A stretch of 64,000 bases of DNA from NCBI GenBank assembly GCA_018350325.1, contig JAEVLN010000004.1:2976001-3040000 (forward strand), read 5' to 3'. Shown one piece after another: positions 47,651 to 58,235 of this stretch. Made by a program: the position numbers and the translations under genes. The DNA is from Globodera rostochiensis (taxonomy: Eukaryota; Nematoda; Chromadorea; Rhabditida; Heteroderidae). The notes below the pieces were generated by a model. That model was not told the origin of the DNA. It made no database searches and saw nothing but the letters and a program-made list of their open reading frames with translations. How positions within the stretch are numbered: the stretch's first letter is position 1; the number at the start of each line of letters is the position of its first letter.

Positions 47651-48004
47651 ATGGCGCAGGACGGCGGCGAACAGAAGGACGTCGGTGAAAAGGAAGAGAA
47701 GCCGAAGCCCGACGGCGAAGCGAAGGACGGTCTTGAAAAAGAAGAGAAGCAAAAGCGCAAAAAATCCAAGAAGAAGAGCCGCCGGCGCGAGAAGAGTCGT
47801 CGTGAGAAGAAAGCCAAGGCGGGAGAGGCGGCGGCTACAGAGCAGCCCAAACCGGAGTCAGCTGAAGCGCCCGTCACAGAGGAGCCCAAAACAGAAGCAG
47901 AGGAAGGTGGAGCAGTCGTCGATCAGCCCAAAGCTGAGGCGGGTGACGCAGCCATGGAGCAGCCTAAAAGTGAGGCGAGCGAGCAGGACGCAGACAAGAA
48001 CTGA
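47651..48004 (+). CDS. Lys/Glu-rich low-complexity protein, 117 aa
   Basis: The coding exon begins right after a spliced 5' leader: GCGC|GTAAG donor near 47587 and TTTTCAG acceptor at 47633-47639, then ATG at 47651. The protein has three parts: an acidic Glu/Lys start (GEKEEKPKPDGEAKDG), a strongly basic middle (KKKSRRREKSRREKKAK), and a C-terminal tail of loosely repeated EQPKPES / EEPKTEA / DQPKAEA / EQPKSEA units. No signal peptide or membrane segment is present. The basic middle could be a nuclear or nucleic-acid-binding region. It is not recognised as a known family, and low complexity prevents assignment. It shares a bidirectional two-TATA promoter region with the PP1-like gene, so coordinated tissue-specific expression is likely (inference). 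Confidence 0.75.
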   Translation: MAQDGGEQKDVGEKEEKPKPDGEAKDGLEKEEKQKRKKSKKKSRRREKSRREKKAKAGEAAATEQPKPESAEAPVTEEPKTEAEEGGAVVDQPKAEAGDAAMEQPKSEASEQDADKN

Positions 48005-49129
48005 AGAGGCAGCCGAAACAGACAGACCAGAAGAAATGAACAGTTAAACGCCACTCAGTTGTACACTCTTCTTCCCCTTCCCCATGAATATGTTGTATAT
48101 AATAACACATTGAGACGAGCCTCTTTTCCCCCATGAATATGTTGTATATAGTAACACATGTACCGTTATTGTAATTTGTGCTCCATGTCTTGAATCCTGT
48201 GTGTATCTTTGTATCAAGCATAATCCCATCAAATAAAGATGAGAAAATTTGTTTTTTATGCATGAAGTCTTCATGGGGTTGGAAAATCCGGTTTGACTTA
48301 TTTGTAAAAACGAAAAATGGGCAGGCATTTGTGTTAGCAGGGGGTCGACAGGTTTTTAGAAGGGGTTAAGGTGCAAAACCATAAGAGGGGGGGGGATACC
48401 CTATTCGTCAAAATTTATGTAGAAAGATATGTTAGCTGATCCAGGATTACAAATTTGCCAACAGAAAATTAAAATTGAGAATTTAAGCGGTTTTTGAATC
48501 GGTTGAAATGTCGACGGAGCGGATTTTATTTTTAATTAAGTTTGGACCTCCGGGGGAAGATTTTTGATAAACCCCTGCTAAACAAGTGCCAAATCCTATT
48601 TAACATAATTTTGCTCGTGAAGTTGGAATGAAAATAACGGCACAGACTGCTCCACTTCGATAGTCCATTTTTGGGTCATTTTTTCAAAATGTTTAAATTG
48701 TTTTTATGAGTCTTAAAAGATTCCTAGAAAGGGTTTTTTTAGGAGATGGAGGGGCGAAATACGATTCGCGCTATCTTTGCTACTCTAACCTGGGGAGCGT
48801 AAAATTAAAGTCGGCCGGCGGGTCCAGGCTCGCTATTTTTTAAACTTTTTACTCGTGTCCGGTATCGGCTAAATACCCTAGTCGGGTAATTGCCAGTCGG
48901 GTTCTCTAAAAACCGGGTTGGTTTTGAATGAAGCTGCACAAAACAGTTTTTGTTCTTTAAGAGTTTTTTTAATACATTTCTTAAACTTGATCATACTACA
49001 TAATATAAAAAAGAACTGGATCTCATTTTTGATTAATGTAGAGCTTTGAACATTTAAGTGTAACAAAATTGCAAAGCTATCTTAATTTGAAAGAAAAGTT
49101 TTTCAAGGATTTAGATTCGAACACAAAAA
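48005..49129. other. 3' flank of the Lys/Glu-rich gene and promoter side of rpl-26
   Basis: Just after the stop a segment is duplicated: CCATGAATATGTTGTATATA occurs at about 48083 and 48132, 49 bp apart, each followed by a TAACACAT variant. The rest is AT-rich with a G10 run near 48388-48397. No gene is supported. Confidence 0.5.
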
Positions 49130-50470
49130 ATGAAGCTGAACCCGTTCGTTTCATCTTCAGCGCGCAAATCCCGCAAGCGCCATTTCAACGCGCCCTCGCA
49201 CATCCGCCGGCGCATTATGTCCTGCCCGCTGTCGAAAGACTTACGTAACAAGCACGGGGTCCGCTCTGTTCCAATTCGGTATGCTTTTAAATTTTAAATG
49301 GATTTGCTTAAGAAACATGGTGTTCTTAGCAGCATTCAGATCTATTTTAAGTAAATGCAAGAATTGGGGCGAGGAATTCTCAACTTTTTGTTTAAGAATT
49401 GATGACGAGGTTACCGTCACTCGCGGTCATTTCAAAGGCAATGGCGGCCGTATTATGCGTGTATACCGGTTTGTTTTCTTTCGTCCGTATTTAAACGTGC
49501 TAAATAATCACTATTAGCATTTGACAGTTACACATTGCTAAATAAATTTGCTAGGTGGACGGGAGCCACATTATTCAATTCCAAAATTTTTCCACAAAAA
49601 TTTGTCAAAATCAGTTATTTAAAATTCAAATTCAACTGTCCATTAAGGAAGAAGTACGTGGTGCACGTTGACAAGATCACTCGAGAGAAGGCAAACGGAA
49701 CCACTGTTCACGGTTTGCTGATTTGTTGAATTATCCATTTACGAAAACGGATCGCTTGTTTAGGCCGTAGCCAGCCGTGGATTTCGGGGAGAGGGGGGGG
49801 GGGGGGCTAACCCAAAAAGTTGATTTTTATGGGTATTTATTTGTCGTTTTTAAAGAAGTTTTTCAAGAAATGTTAGTGGGTGTGTAATTCCGGTTTTAAT
49901 GCATTTTTCTTTCAAAAAGGTTGTTAAATTTTTGTTTTACCCTAGACACGGCTCGTACCTAGCCGTGGATTTCGTTGATTGGGTAGTTTTTTGAGAAATC
50001 TGCTTAATTTCTGGGGTTTTTTTCAAACAAGTCTTTTTCTGAGTTTCCAATTTGCGTTGTTTATAACGAGCGGTGAGTTTGAATAAAGTGTAACGAAATT
50101 GGCCCTCGGCGCATTTGAGTGTACCGATATTTTCATGCTCGATTCGCCTTCCGAATATGTTCCCATTATTTATAGTGAGTCCACCGGTCTCCAACGATTT
50201 TCCTTATCCAATTATAATCGCTGGTTTTTCAACATTTCTTGCTTTCTTTATTGCTGTCTACGCTTTTTGTTTTTCAGTGGGCATTCATCCGTCAAATGTG
50301 CAAGTCACGAAGCTGAAGATGGACAAGGATCGACGGTTAATAAATGATTTTCGCTTCAATTTAGCGTTTTCATTTCGTTCAGTTCGTTGCTCGAGAGGAA
50401 GGCGGCCGGAAGAGCCCGCGTGACCGGAATTCTGAAGGGCAAGCACACCGAGGAGACAATTGAGGAGTGA
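49130..50470 (+). CDS. rpl-26: 60S ribosomal protein L26
   Basis: Exon 1 starts at 49130 and encodes [17 protein letters not shown] then [18 protein letters not shown]. Exon 2 (near 49398-49470) carries the KOW motif [18 protein letters not shown]. Exon 3 near 49650-49710 gives [17 protein letters not shown]. Exon 4 near 50278 gives [19 protein letters not shown]. Exon 5 ends [18 protein letters not shown] with IEE and TGA at 50468-50470. The match to eukaryotic L26 (uL24) runs full length, about 140 residues. It binds 25S/28S rRNA near the polypeptide exit tunnel. The fourth intron (about 49712-50277) is unusually long for this locus and holds a G-rich repeat related to the MITE-like ends. 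Confidence 0.96.
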
Positions 50471-52255
50471 GGGGAGTGGTGAAGCGATTGCAGTTGTTGA
50501 AATTGTTCTATCAGTAAATCGTTGCATCTGTTGTTGGTTGTTTCGAAATACAAAACCAAAAATTGGGCACCGCAAAATTCTGCTTCGGGCAGAAACCGTT
50601 TTCAAAGGAATTTATGCCAACTTAATCGCGTTGGTGTACACTTTCAAAACTTTTTGTGAATTTGGGCGGTGGCGAGTCCGTCCGCCGCGCTGTCCGATCT
50701 ATGACCAAACAAAATCAACAGCAAATTGTTGGACGATTGGTCATTGTTTGGGAACGAGTGGCCGAAAAGTGAATATTGAGTGAAGCAGTCAGTGGGTGAC
50801 AACTTGCGCAACTCTCCCTCCTTCGTCCGTCTTCCTCTTCTCCGTCCGACTCCCCCCCCCCCCCGTCCATCTCGTCTCTTCGTTTGTATTTCACAGACAA
50901 TTGTTCTTTTTCATATTTTCTTTCCTGCCAATTCTTTTTTGCACCAATGGTTTGAGCTTTAACGCATTTTGTTCTACCGGTTGTTCGAGAAATCAGAGGA
51001 GCAGTTTGGGCTTAAAGTGACAGCAACAGCTTCTTCGATTGCATGCCTTTGGTGGTGGGGATGGCGTCGTCCTGTCCCCATTTCTCTTCGCCACTCTTTG
51101 CCATTCCTCTGCCCTTCATCTCCCTGCTTTTTTTCCGTCCGTCCATCGCTTCTGATGCCACGGGCGCCGCTTCCTGTTTTGTGTCCTCCCTCCCGTCCAA
51201 TGGCACTTTCTTCGCCCCTTCGCCGCCATCCGATCATTCGTTGCCGCCCGACTTTGGCCCTCCGCCCCCCAAATCGTTTCGAATTTTGCGCCCACAACAG
51301 CAGCAATTGGCCGACACTTCAGCACTTCACCATCGATGGAAGCGAAGGGCAATGGATTTGAACACGAAGCACCGGGGTGCTGGGGAAAGGGGGGGGGAAT
51401 GGAAAATTTGGGTTGTCTCTGAACTTGATGATGGAATTAGCCAATCAACTTAATTAGCCCACATTAACCGTCCATTCCCCAAGGCGTTACGGGACCAAAC
51501 AAAAAGTGCAGTGCCGGAAGGGGAGGAGCGTATGGGGAGCGGGAGGGTGATGAAGGAAAGCAAAGCGTGGCCAAAACGGCGATGAAGAGCAGCGGCACGC
51601 ACAAAACGGTCCCATTTCTGCAGGTGATTGGATCGGAACACCAAAAGCCTTTGGCAACGGACGCCTTCCCCAATATTGTGCCAATTGGTCAAATATAACT
51701 TTTGGATCAGAGAGCGTGGTGTACTCCATCAAGCTGATCTTTTTAGCTCGTTCATCCAGCGTCTCCTCGCGAGAAGGATTGGGTGCTGGTTGCGGGCGGG
51801 GAAAAGCAAGTGGACAATGTGCTCGCCTGCAGTCTCTCATACGGAGGCGAGAATAAATGGCGCATTGATAAATTGGAGACTCAAAATCCTTCCCAACAAA
51901 TAATGCGCCCTTTTTGTCATATTTTGTTGTTCAGGTCGTCTCGTTTCAATGGATCACTTCCGCGACCCACTCCGAGAAAACCAACCGCATTATTACGCAA
52001 GTTTTGAGATTTAAGCAAAGGGCCGGGGGGGGGGGAGGCTAATGAGGCCAGTCTCCCCCCCCCCCCCCAAGGGGGGAGGCTAATGAGGCAGTCCCCTCCC
52101 CCAAATCTGTCCCCCTACTAATCGGCAAGTTGCCTCCCTTTAGGCGATCATGCATCGCTTTTCGGGCCCTGTTTTCCTTAAACCGGAATCGATGAGCTTT
52201 TCTGAATTGCTGCAAACGACACAGTTAGGCTTTACCAATGTTTAATTTTGTTTAA
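50471..52255. other. Intergenic stretch with unassigned frames
   Basis: No gene can be supported. C and G runs (50850-50864, 51391-51399, 52026-52036, 52056-52069) and a duplicated GGGGGGAGGCTAATGAGGC (52028, 52069) are present. On the minus strand, 51840-51487 holds a peptide-like frame (TTLSDPKVIFDQLAQYWG). On the plus strand 51945-52015 reads WITSATHSEKTNRIITQV. Either may be an exon of an unrecognised gene; neither matches a family I know. Confidence 0.4.
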
Positions 52256-55200
52256 ATGGGCCGATTACCCCAAAGAGAAAACGAGGAGTTGGACATGGCC
52301 TTAACACAACTTTGTGGACACGACGAGCATGGAGATGGCCGAGTTCAGTTCAGCACTTATTGGGAGCGAGTGCCGGGAGTCAGCTCACGGGTACGTACAG
52401 TTTTTGACAATTTTATAAATAAATAAAAAATCATTTCTACAGATTTGGTTCGCCGGTTCACCTGAGTCCGATCTGCAAAAGGCCCTTTTTGAGAAGGACG
52501 GTTTCCGGCTGATCAGTCTTTGCGGGTACAGTATACGAAAGGTTAAAATACAGTCTCGAGTCCCTTTTCTGTTTGAATGTTTTTTTCTGATCAGAAAACT
52601 GCTCGTTTTGTTGGCGTTTGGCAGAAGCCGGTGTTGCGCACTGTTCCGTACGAAGGTAAATAAATGAAAATTGGCGGCCCGCCGACGGCGGCCTGTGGAA
52701 ATTGTACGCTTTCTTTCAGCGCATTACGGCATTACTCTTTCGGAGTGCGTTGAGTTGAACGACCGATTTGCTGCAAGGCAAGTTGTGCTGCAACTTCTCT
52801 CTAATAGGCCATTCCAAAAAAGGGATTTAAATTGAATTAAATGAAAACATTTTATAAATATTCAATTAATTGGCAGTGCTTCCATATGCTTTTTTTGAAG
52901 AGATTATGTTGCGGTGCAGTTCCGTGTTTTTCGCAATTTGGACGAGGTTAGTAAATGCGCGTTATTTCATTTTTTGATTGGGCAAAGAGTTCGAAAAACC
53001 AATGGATTTGGCCAATTGTTGGAGTTTTGAAGGTTTTGTGCTGCGCGATTTGGGAACATTTGCCGGGCCGACGCCATTGGGTTGAAATCGGCGACGATTT
53101 GCGCAAAATGTTGCGAAAATTTGGTCCCCCGCCGCCAAAATTTGGCGGGCAGCGGCCGCCCCCGTGGCCAATTTTGCCGCGTCAAATTTCGCACTTTCAC
53201 TCTCCCGGAGACGAACGTCTTCAATTTGTGGTGTTGTGGAGCGATGTGCACTCATTCAGACACCCCCGGGCACCGGACATTTGGCCCAAGGGACAAAGGT
53301 TGGCCGCATCGGCGAGGGTTGCCCCACCATTTTGAATAATGCCCGTGGGAATGCCTCGACGACCAAGCAGGTCATTGGCATGACCCGAGCAGATAATGCG
53401 TTGTGGTTGTCCTAATTGATGATTTAGAATTATTTTATGTTTAAATTAACCCACAAGAATCCCGGCAAATTATTTGGCCGGCACCGAGCCCCAACTTGAG
53501 CCAACCCAACTCGAATTTATTGCAAAACGCGTTGAGAGGTGGGAAATGTACAATTAATTAGCTTTATTGCCTAAAAGCGTTTAGATTTATGCGCGAATTG
53601 GACATACCGGGTCGGTGTCCAATTGAATGGGCTTAAAATGCTTTTCCTTTTGTTGTTAGGGCTTTCTGTGGCAATTTCGCGGGACGAACAGTTGAAATAT
53701 GCTGCAGGCAATAAATTTTAAAATTTTTTTGCCCATCAAAATTCTCTTTTATTGTATCTTTTTCATCGCAAAGGTTTCGGCTATGGTAATGTGAAGAAAA
53801 AATTGCACGTCACTCCGAACGAACAGGTGGGCGGGCGATCGATCAGTGAGTGATCAGTCACTGATCGAAGCATTCAGCCAAATTGATCACAAATTAACCA
53901 AATTCAGTTTCGCATTGGCTCAGGTGATTTGTTATGCAACTTTGATTCTGTGCGTAGAAACACAGATAAATCAGTGTCTAAGCCGATCACAGCGGCGGCA
54001 ATTTTACTCCGTGAGAATTTGAAGCATTTTAAAATTTTGAAATTCTTTTCCGAAAGTTGTGGACAAAGACAGCCTGAAGTTGGAACAGCGCGTGTTTGGG
54101 CCTTCCAATTCCATTTTTGGTCCGTAATTATTTTTGCAGACATTTGCTCTGTCCGTCCAATTAAATTGCATTTGTTTATAAATATTTATTTAGGCAATTA
54201 AATTGCATTTGTTCATAAATATTTATTTAGGCAATGAATTTGCTCGTCAAAGGCCTTACGGCAAATGGGTGACGGATATAACGGTGAGTGAAGCAAAATA
54301 AATTCATTAACATGGCGCCAACACTTTTAGGTGCGGCATTTGCTTGAGCACACATCCGGTAAATTGTTGGGGGGGGGGGGAACTTTTAATTAATTCAATT
54401 AAAGGCGGCTGGAATAACGTGGACAGCGACCCCGCCTGGTTGGAGCCGGACAAAGGCACCGTCGCACTGATCGAAAAGGTTCTGACGGAGCAGCCGCTGA
54501 TTGTGCGGCCGGGAAAAGCGTGGATTTATTCCAACTTTGGCTACCAATTGCTTGGCCATATCATTGAACGGATTGCCGGCATGGACTACGAACAATTTGT
54601 GAAGCGACACATTTGGCAACGGATAGGCGTCAAGGACATTCAGGTCGAATTCGAATGTTTGCATTACATTTTTGTAGCATTGTCCAAACTGTGCTTTTCA
54701 GGTGGCCAGGCCCAGCTTATCGGAGAAGTCAAGGTGGGGAATTGATCAATGATCTGATCAGTGTCTCCCTCTCTCTTTCGACTAAATTTGAATTAATTGA
54801 ATTATTTGGCCACTATTTTTGGTCCAAAATATTTTTGCTGATCAGCACAGGCGCGAGGTGCTCTACTACATGGGAGGCGGCAATCGCGTGGGCTTCAATC
54901 CGTACGATTTGCTGCCGCCGGGGAGAATTGGCAAAACAAAAACTAACAATTTTTTCCGATGACAAATGCTTTTTCAGGCCCCTGGGGCGGTTGGATTGCC
55001 TCTCCGATTGAGCTGTGATGTCCATTTCCCCATTTACATATTCAAAAGTTACGTCAATTGTTTTAGGCTTCGATTGATGGCACATTTGGACGGGTTCAAA
55101 CGGCGGCCCGACTTGCTCAGTGATTGGGCACTCCGCGAATGGGCTACGCCCACAGAAGCGTCCAATGAAACGTGGGGGCTAATTAATGTTAATTATCAAA

Positions 55201-55733
55201 GGGGGCAAATGTTGCCGATACAGCTAGCCAAAGTGATTGGCTGATCAGAAAGGGGTCAGATCGGCTCCTAGCTATGTAAATGTTGTCCTATTCAAAAACC
55301 GAAACGCGGGTTAGGCAATAAAAGGCTAATTAACGCTAATGGATTTGCTCATAGATTTATCTGATTAAATGAATGGGATTCGGTGTAGTGAGACAATGAA
55401 CCGAACCAGTCCCGTTCGTCTGTACAGGTACGGCTTGGGCTGGTCACTGAACATCATGGGGTTCAACGGGTGGCAGCATGACGGGCGGATGCCCGGCTCC
55501 GCCTCCATGCTTGTACGTCTAGACAACGGACTGGAAATGGCCGTGGTGGTGAACAAAGTCTGCAAAAGGGAGAAAAACAAAATGATCGCTGCCCAATTTG
55601 ATCATTTGTTCAGGAGTACAGCGATCGCGACTTTTTCCACGAGCTCGGCTACATTCTCCACCACATCGGCAACAATTGTGATTGGTGGAAAGACGCGGGC
55701 ATTGACCTGTTCCCGGCCGCTGGAATTGTGTAA
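52256..55733 (+). CDS. Serine beta-lactamase-like protein with N-terminal BTRD1-like repeats
   Basis: Many-exon gene. The N-terminal part resembles the tandem repeats of bacterial and fungal polyglycine hydrolases (BTRD1): YWERVPGVSSR, DGFRLISLCGY, ARFVGVWQKP, then YGITLSECVELNDRFAAR, DYVAVQFRVFRNLDE, VLCCAIWEHLPGRRHW and RLQFVVLWSDV. The C-terminal part is a class C beta-lactamase-like fold. It reads FMRELDIPGLSVAIS, FGYGNVKKKLHV, the SxxK nucleophile motif in SVSKPITAAAILL (near 53967), HLLEHTSG, WIYSNFGYQLLGHIIERI with the YxN motif (54520), and QHDGRMPGSASMLVRLDN with the HDG third motif (55468). It ends FPAAGIV with TAA at 55731-55733. All catalytic motifs are kept, so a hydrolase or peptidase is likely; nematode LACT proteins share the lactamase domain. 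The start at 52256 shows no signal peptide, and an upstream exon may exist. Several joins are inferred. Confidence 0.78.
53708..53773 (+). other. GC-AG intron in the beta-lactamase-like gene
   Basis: The donor is GCTGCAG|GCAATA and the acceptor CATCGCAAAG|GTTTC. The 66-nt intron splits a glycine codon and joins LKYAAG to FGYGNV, the conserved order in the family. Reading through meets TAA at once (GCAATAAAT). Confidence 0.8.
54158..54231 (+). repeat. 37-bp tandem duplication covering a 3' splice site
   Basis: Two copies (54158-54194 and 54195-54231) differ at one base (TTTATAAA versus TTCATAAA). Each ends TATTTATTTAG|G. The frame NEFARQRPYGKW is reached only from the second AG; use of the first gives AAT TAA, a stop. 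Confidence 0.9.
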
Positions 55734-56531
55734 TTTTGATGGTAGACGAGTAAATGTTGAAGCAATCATTTAAATGGGCAATTCGCTAATTCATTAATTT
55801 AAATTTGTTGATTAAATATTTATTTATTATACCGAACCGTGCCGCCGGGCACTCATCACGAAAGATCGGATTTTTAAACCTTTTTTAGTCAATTTAAATC
55901 CGATCCCTACAAATCACGAAAGGCTTCAATCCCCCCGCCACCTCAACATGACGCCTTGCCCCTCCCAAACAAAGTTTAGAAAGCAAAATGTTTGAAATTT
56001 GTTCTTTTTTCTTCATCATTGACCCGACCCGGCCCTTCCCCCAAAAGGGATGATTCATTCTCAGACTCCAAAGGGCGCAATTTGGATAATCCAAAAGGAC
56101 TTTGTCGGATTAAACGAAACTGAAAGTGGCCATCCGCCGCCATTTCCATTCTTTCGGAATTGGCGGCGTCATCGACGGACTTGCAAATGATGGAGACGAG
56201 ACGAAAGCTGTGATGCAACAAACACAACACACTTATGGGCGATGATATTGGTTGTGGAGCAAGCACTGACTGAATGGGTGGCCGCCCTCCCCCCACTCGC
56301 CGGGGGGGGGGGGACGACGACAATCCGACGATTTGCATCATTTCTAAATCCAAACTTCCCATTGCACGCTCCTCCAAAAATGAGAGGTCCCGACGGAATT
56401 TCCCGATCATTGAATGAATGGATAATTCCAACAATATAATTTTTACATTGTTTTCTTATTAATTAATTGTTACGGAATATTGTCGACCGTTGTTTCGACT
56501 TTTTGCAAACTTTCGGCACTTCCGTCAGTCA
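55734..56531. other. Intergenic stretch
   Basis: No gene is supported between the lactamase-like gene and the secreted protein gene. A G10 run is near 56301-56312. A 152-codon minus-strand frame (56434-55976) is low complexity with no domain. Confidence 0.45.
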
Positions 56532-57999
56532 ATGTCCCCGACGCATTGCTGCCGCCGGTGGTCAGCACTTTTTGCTCACTTCAGTTTCATTTCCAACGCC
56601 CTCTCTCAACTTAATGCTGCCGACTTTTATGGCCAACTCCCCGTGCCAGGTCGGCGGCATAAAATGGTTAAATTTTCGCTAAATTTTGCATTTCAGCGTT
56701 TAGAGCGCGACCTGCCAATACTTTGTGGCCTTTTCCGTTGTCATCAGCCTATTCGGACCCAAACAGTGCCTACCCTCGTTGAATGAATACCTAAAAATGA
56801 TTTGCTGAAAGATAAGACCGGTTGGAATATTCTAAAGTTCAGATCAGCAGAACACTGGAGCCTATGCAACGGTTCAACAGCCACCGCTCTACCAGTTGCC
56901 TTACCCCGTGTGGTCACCACCCCAACGACCTCAACCAGTTCAACTGAACGATCTCATCGCCCAACTGTCACTTGCCATTGTCCGCTCGTTTGCGCAGATG
57001 TTGGCGGACAGAGAAATGGGAACAGAAGGAATTCGAACAGCTCCTCAAGATCCCATCACTCGGAATGAGCCATCAACAGGCAGGGGTCAGTCCATTAAAA
57101 ATTGTGGAAAGTGAAAGAGTTTTCGAAAGATTTGGACCCATCGCCGCCGGGGGGAGGGGGAGGAAACGCACTGACCGCGGCAACAGCGGCGGAAGCCGTT
57201 CAATCAATTCCCGGAAGCAGCGTAAACCGTCGCCCATTGCCGGCGGCACATTCCCTTCGGTTGGCGCCGCCCTTTCCCTCAGCTGGCGGCAACAGACCAA
57301 ACACAAAATATGGTCGGTCGGTCGGTCGGTCATCGGCTTTTAATGATTTTTAGTTTTATAATTCTTTTTTCACTAATTAATCCAACAACGGATAAGAAAA
57401 CGGTTTTTCTGCCGAAGATTTCGGGGTGAAGGCGGGCGTCTTTGTCGGCCATTACGGCACCAGCGAAAGCATTGTCAGTCCGTTCGGCCCCTACGGCCCA
57501 TTAAACAGTCAAATCGGCGGCTCTTACGGGGGCCTCTCGCAATGGCCAATTGTGTCGGGGTATGTGCACAGAAAGCAACGACCGTTTATGGCCATTTAAC
57601 ACCGCTGTTTTGGTTGAACGAAGGCGTGACTTAAGGCGACCATCGCCTTCGACAACACCAAAAAATGCCAATGCCGTTGTCGTCTCCCAACCACCGCTGT
57701 CTTTTACGACCACAACGAGTCGGCACGAGCAAAGTGCCATTGCCAACATCACTGTGCCTCCGCCGTCGCCCCCGGTGATGGGCGAAGGCACCGTTGTGCA
57801 GGTTGGACAGGGCCTGGTAATAAGCAGATGAAGCCCCATTCTGAAATAAACCAAACATGAACTCCCAAATTCTTTAATTTTGGTTATCATCAATTAGATT
57901 CCACTCGGTGAAAATGTTCAAAGTGGAAGCGATGCACAACAAATGCCCGCGTTCAACAACAGCGAAGGCACAGAATTGGCGGCGGGGGATGAGAGATGA
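56532..57999 (+). CDS. Putative secreted Pro/Gln/Gly-rich protein
   Basis: This gene is not recognised. The ATG at 56532 (an in-frame ATG also at 56490) gives a signal-peptide-like start: MSPTHCCRRWSALFAHF then SFISNALSQ. It is followed by LNAADFYGQLPVP, joined over a short intron to AFRARPANTLWPFPLSSA. After acceptor AGTTCAG near 56841 comes QQNTGAYATVQQPPLYQ, WSPPQRPQPVQLNDLI and AQLSLAIVRSFAQMLADR. Later exons are Gly/Pro/Ala-rich (SPPGGGGGNALTAATAAE; near 57125-57310). Then DFGVKAGVFVGHYGTSES and FGPYGPLNSQIGGSYGGL (57420-57550) follow. A final exon after ATTAG gives PLGENVQSGSDAQQMPAF and ends GDER with TGA at 57997-57999. The middle exon order (57560-57840) is uncertain. The features suggest a secreted, largely disordered protein, for example cuticle, egg-shell or gland product; function unknown. 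Confidence 0.5.
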
Positions 58000-58235
58000 T
58001 CGAAAACAATTTACACTTATCTATTATGTTTTTTTGCTTTATGAGCAAAAGTTTATATTTTTAATGTTTTCAAAATCCAATAATACACATTATTAAATGA
58101 AAGGTTATTATTATACCTATTGAAAAATAAAGAAATGAAATTAAAAATTGCACAGAACATTCCAAATACACACTAATCAAAAAAAGAGATTGAATGTTGA
58201 ACCGATAATTGAAGTGTAAATGCATGTCTTCATCT

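Noticed and set aside
51487..51840. Minus-strand peptide-like frame (EYTTLSDPKVIFDQLAQYW).
   Set aside because: No known family, no start or splice structure that makes a gene; noted only in the intergenic entry.
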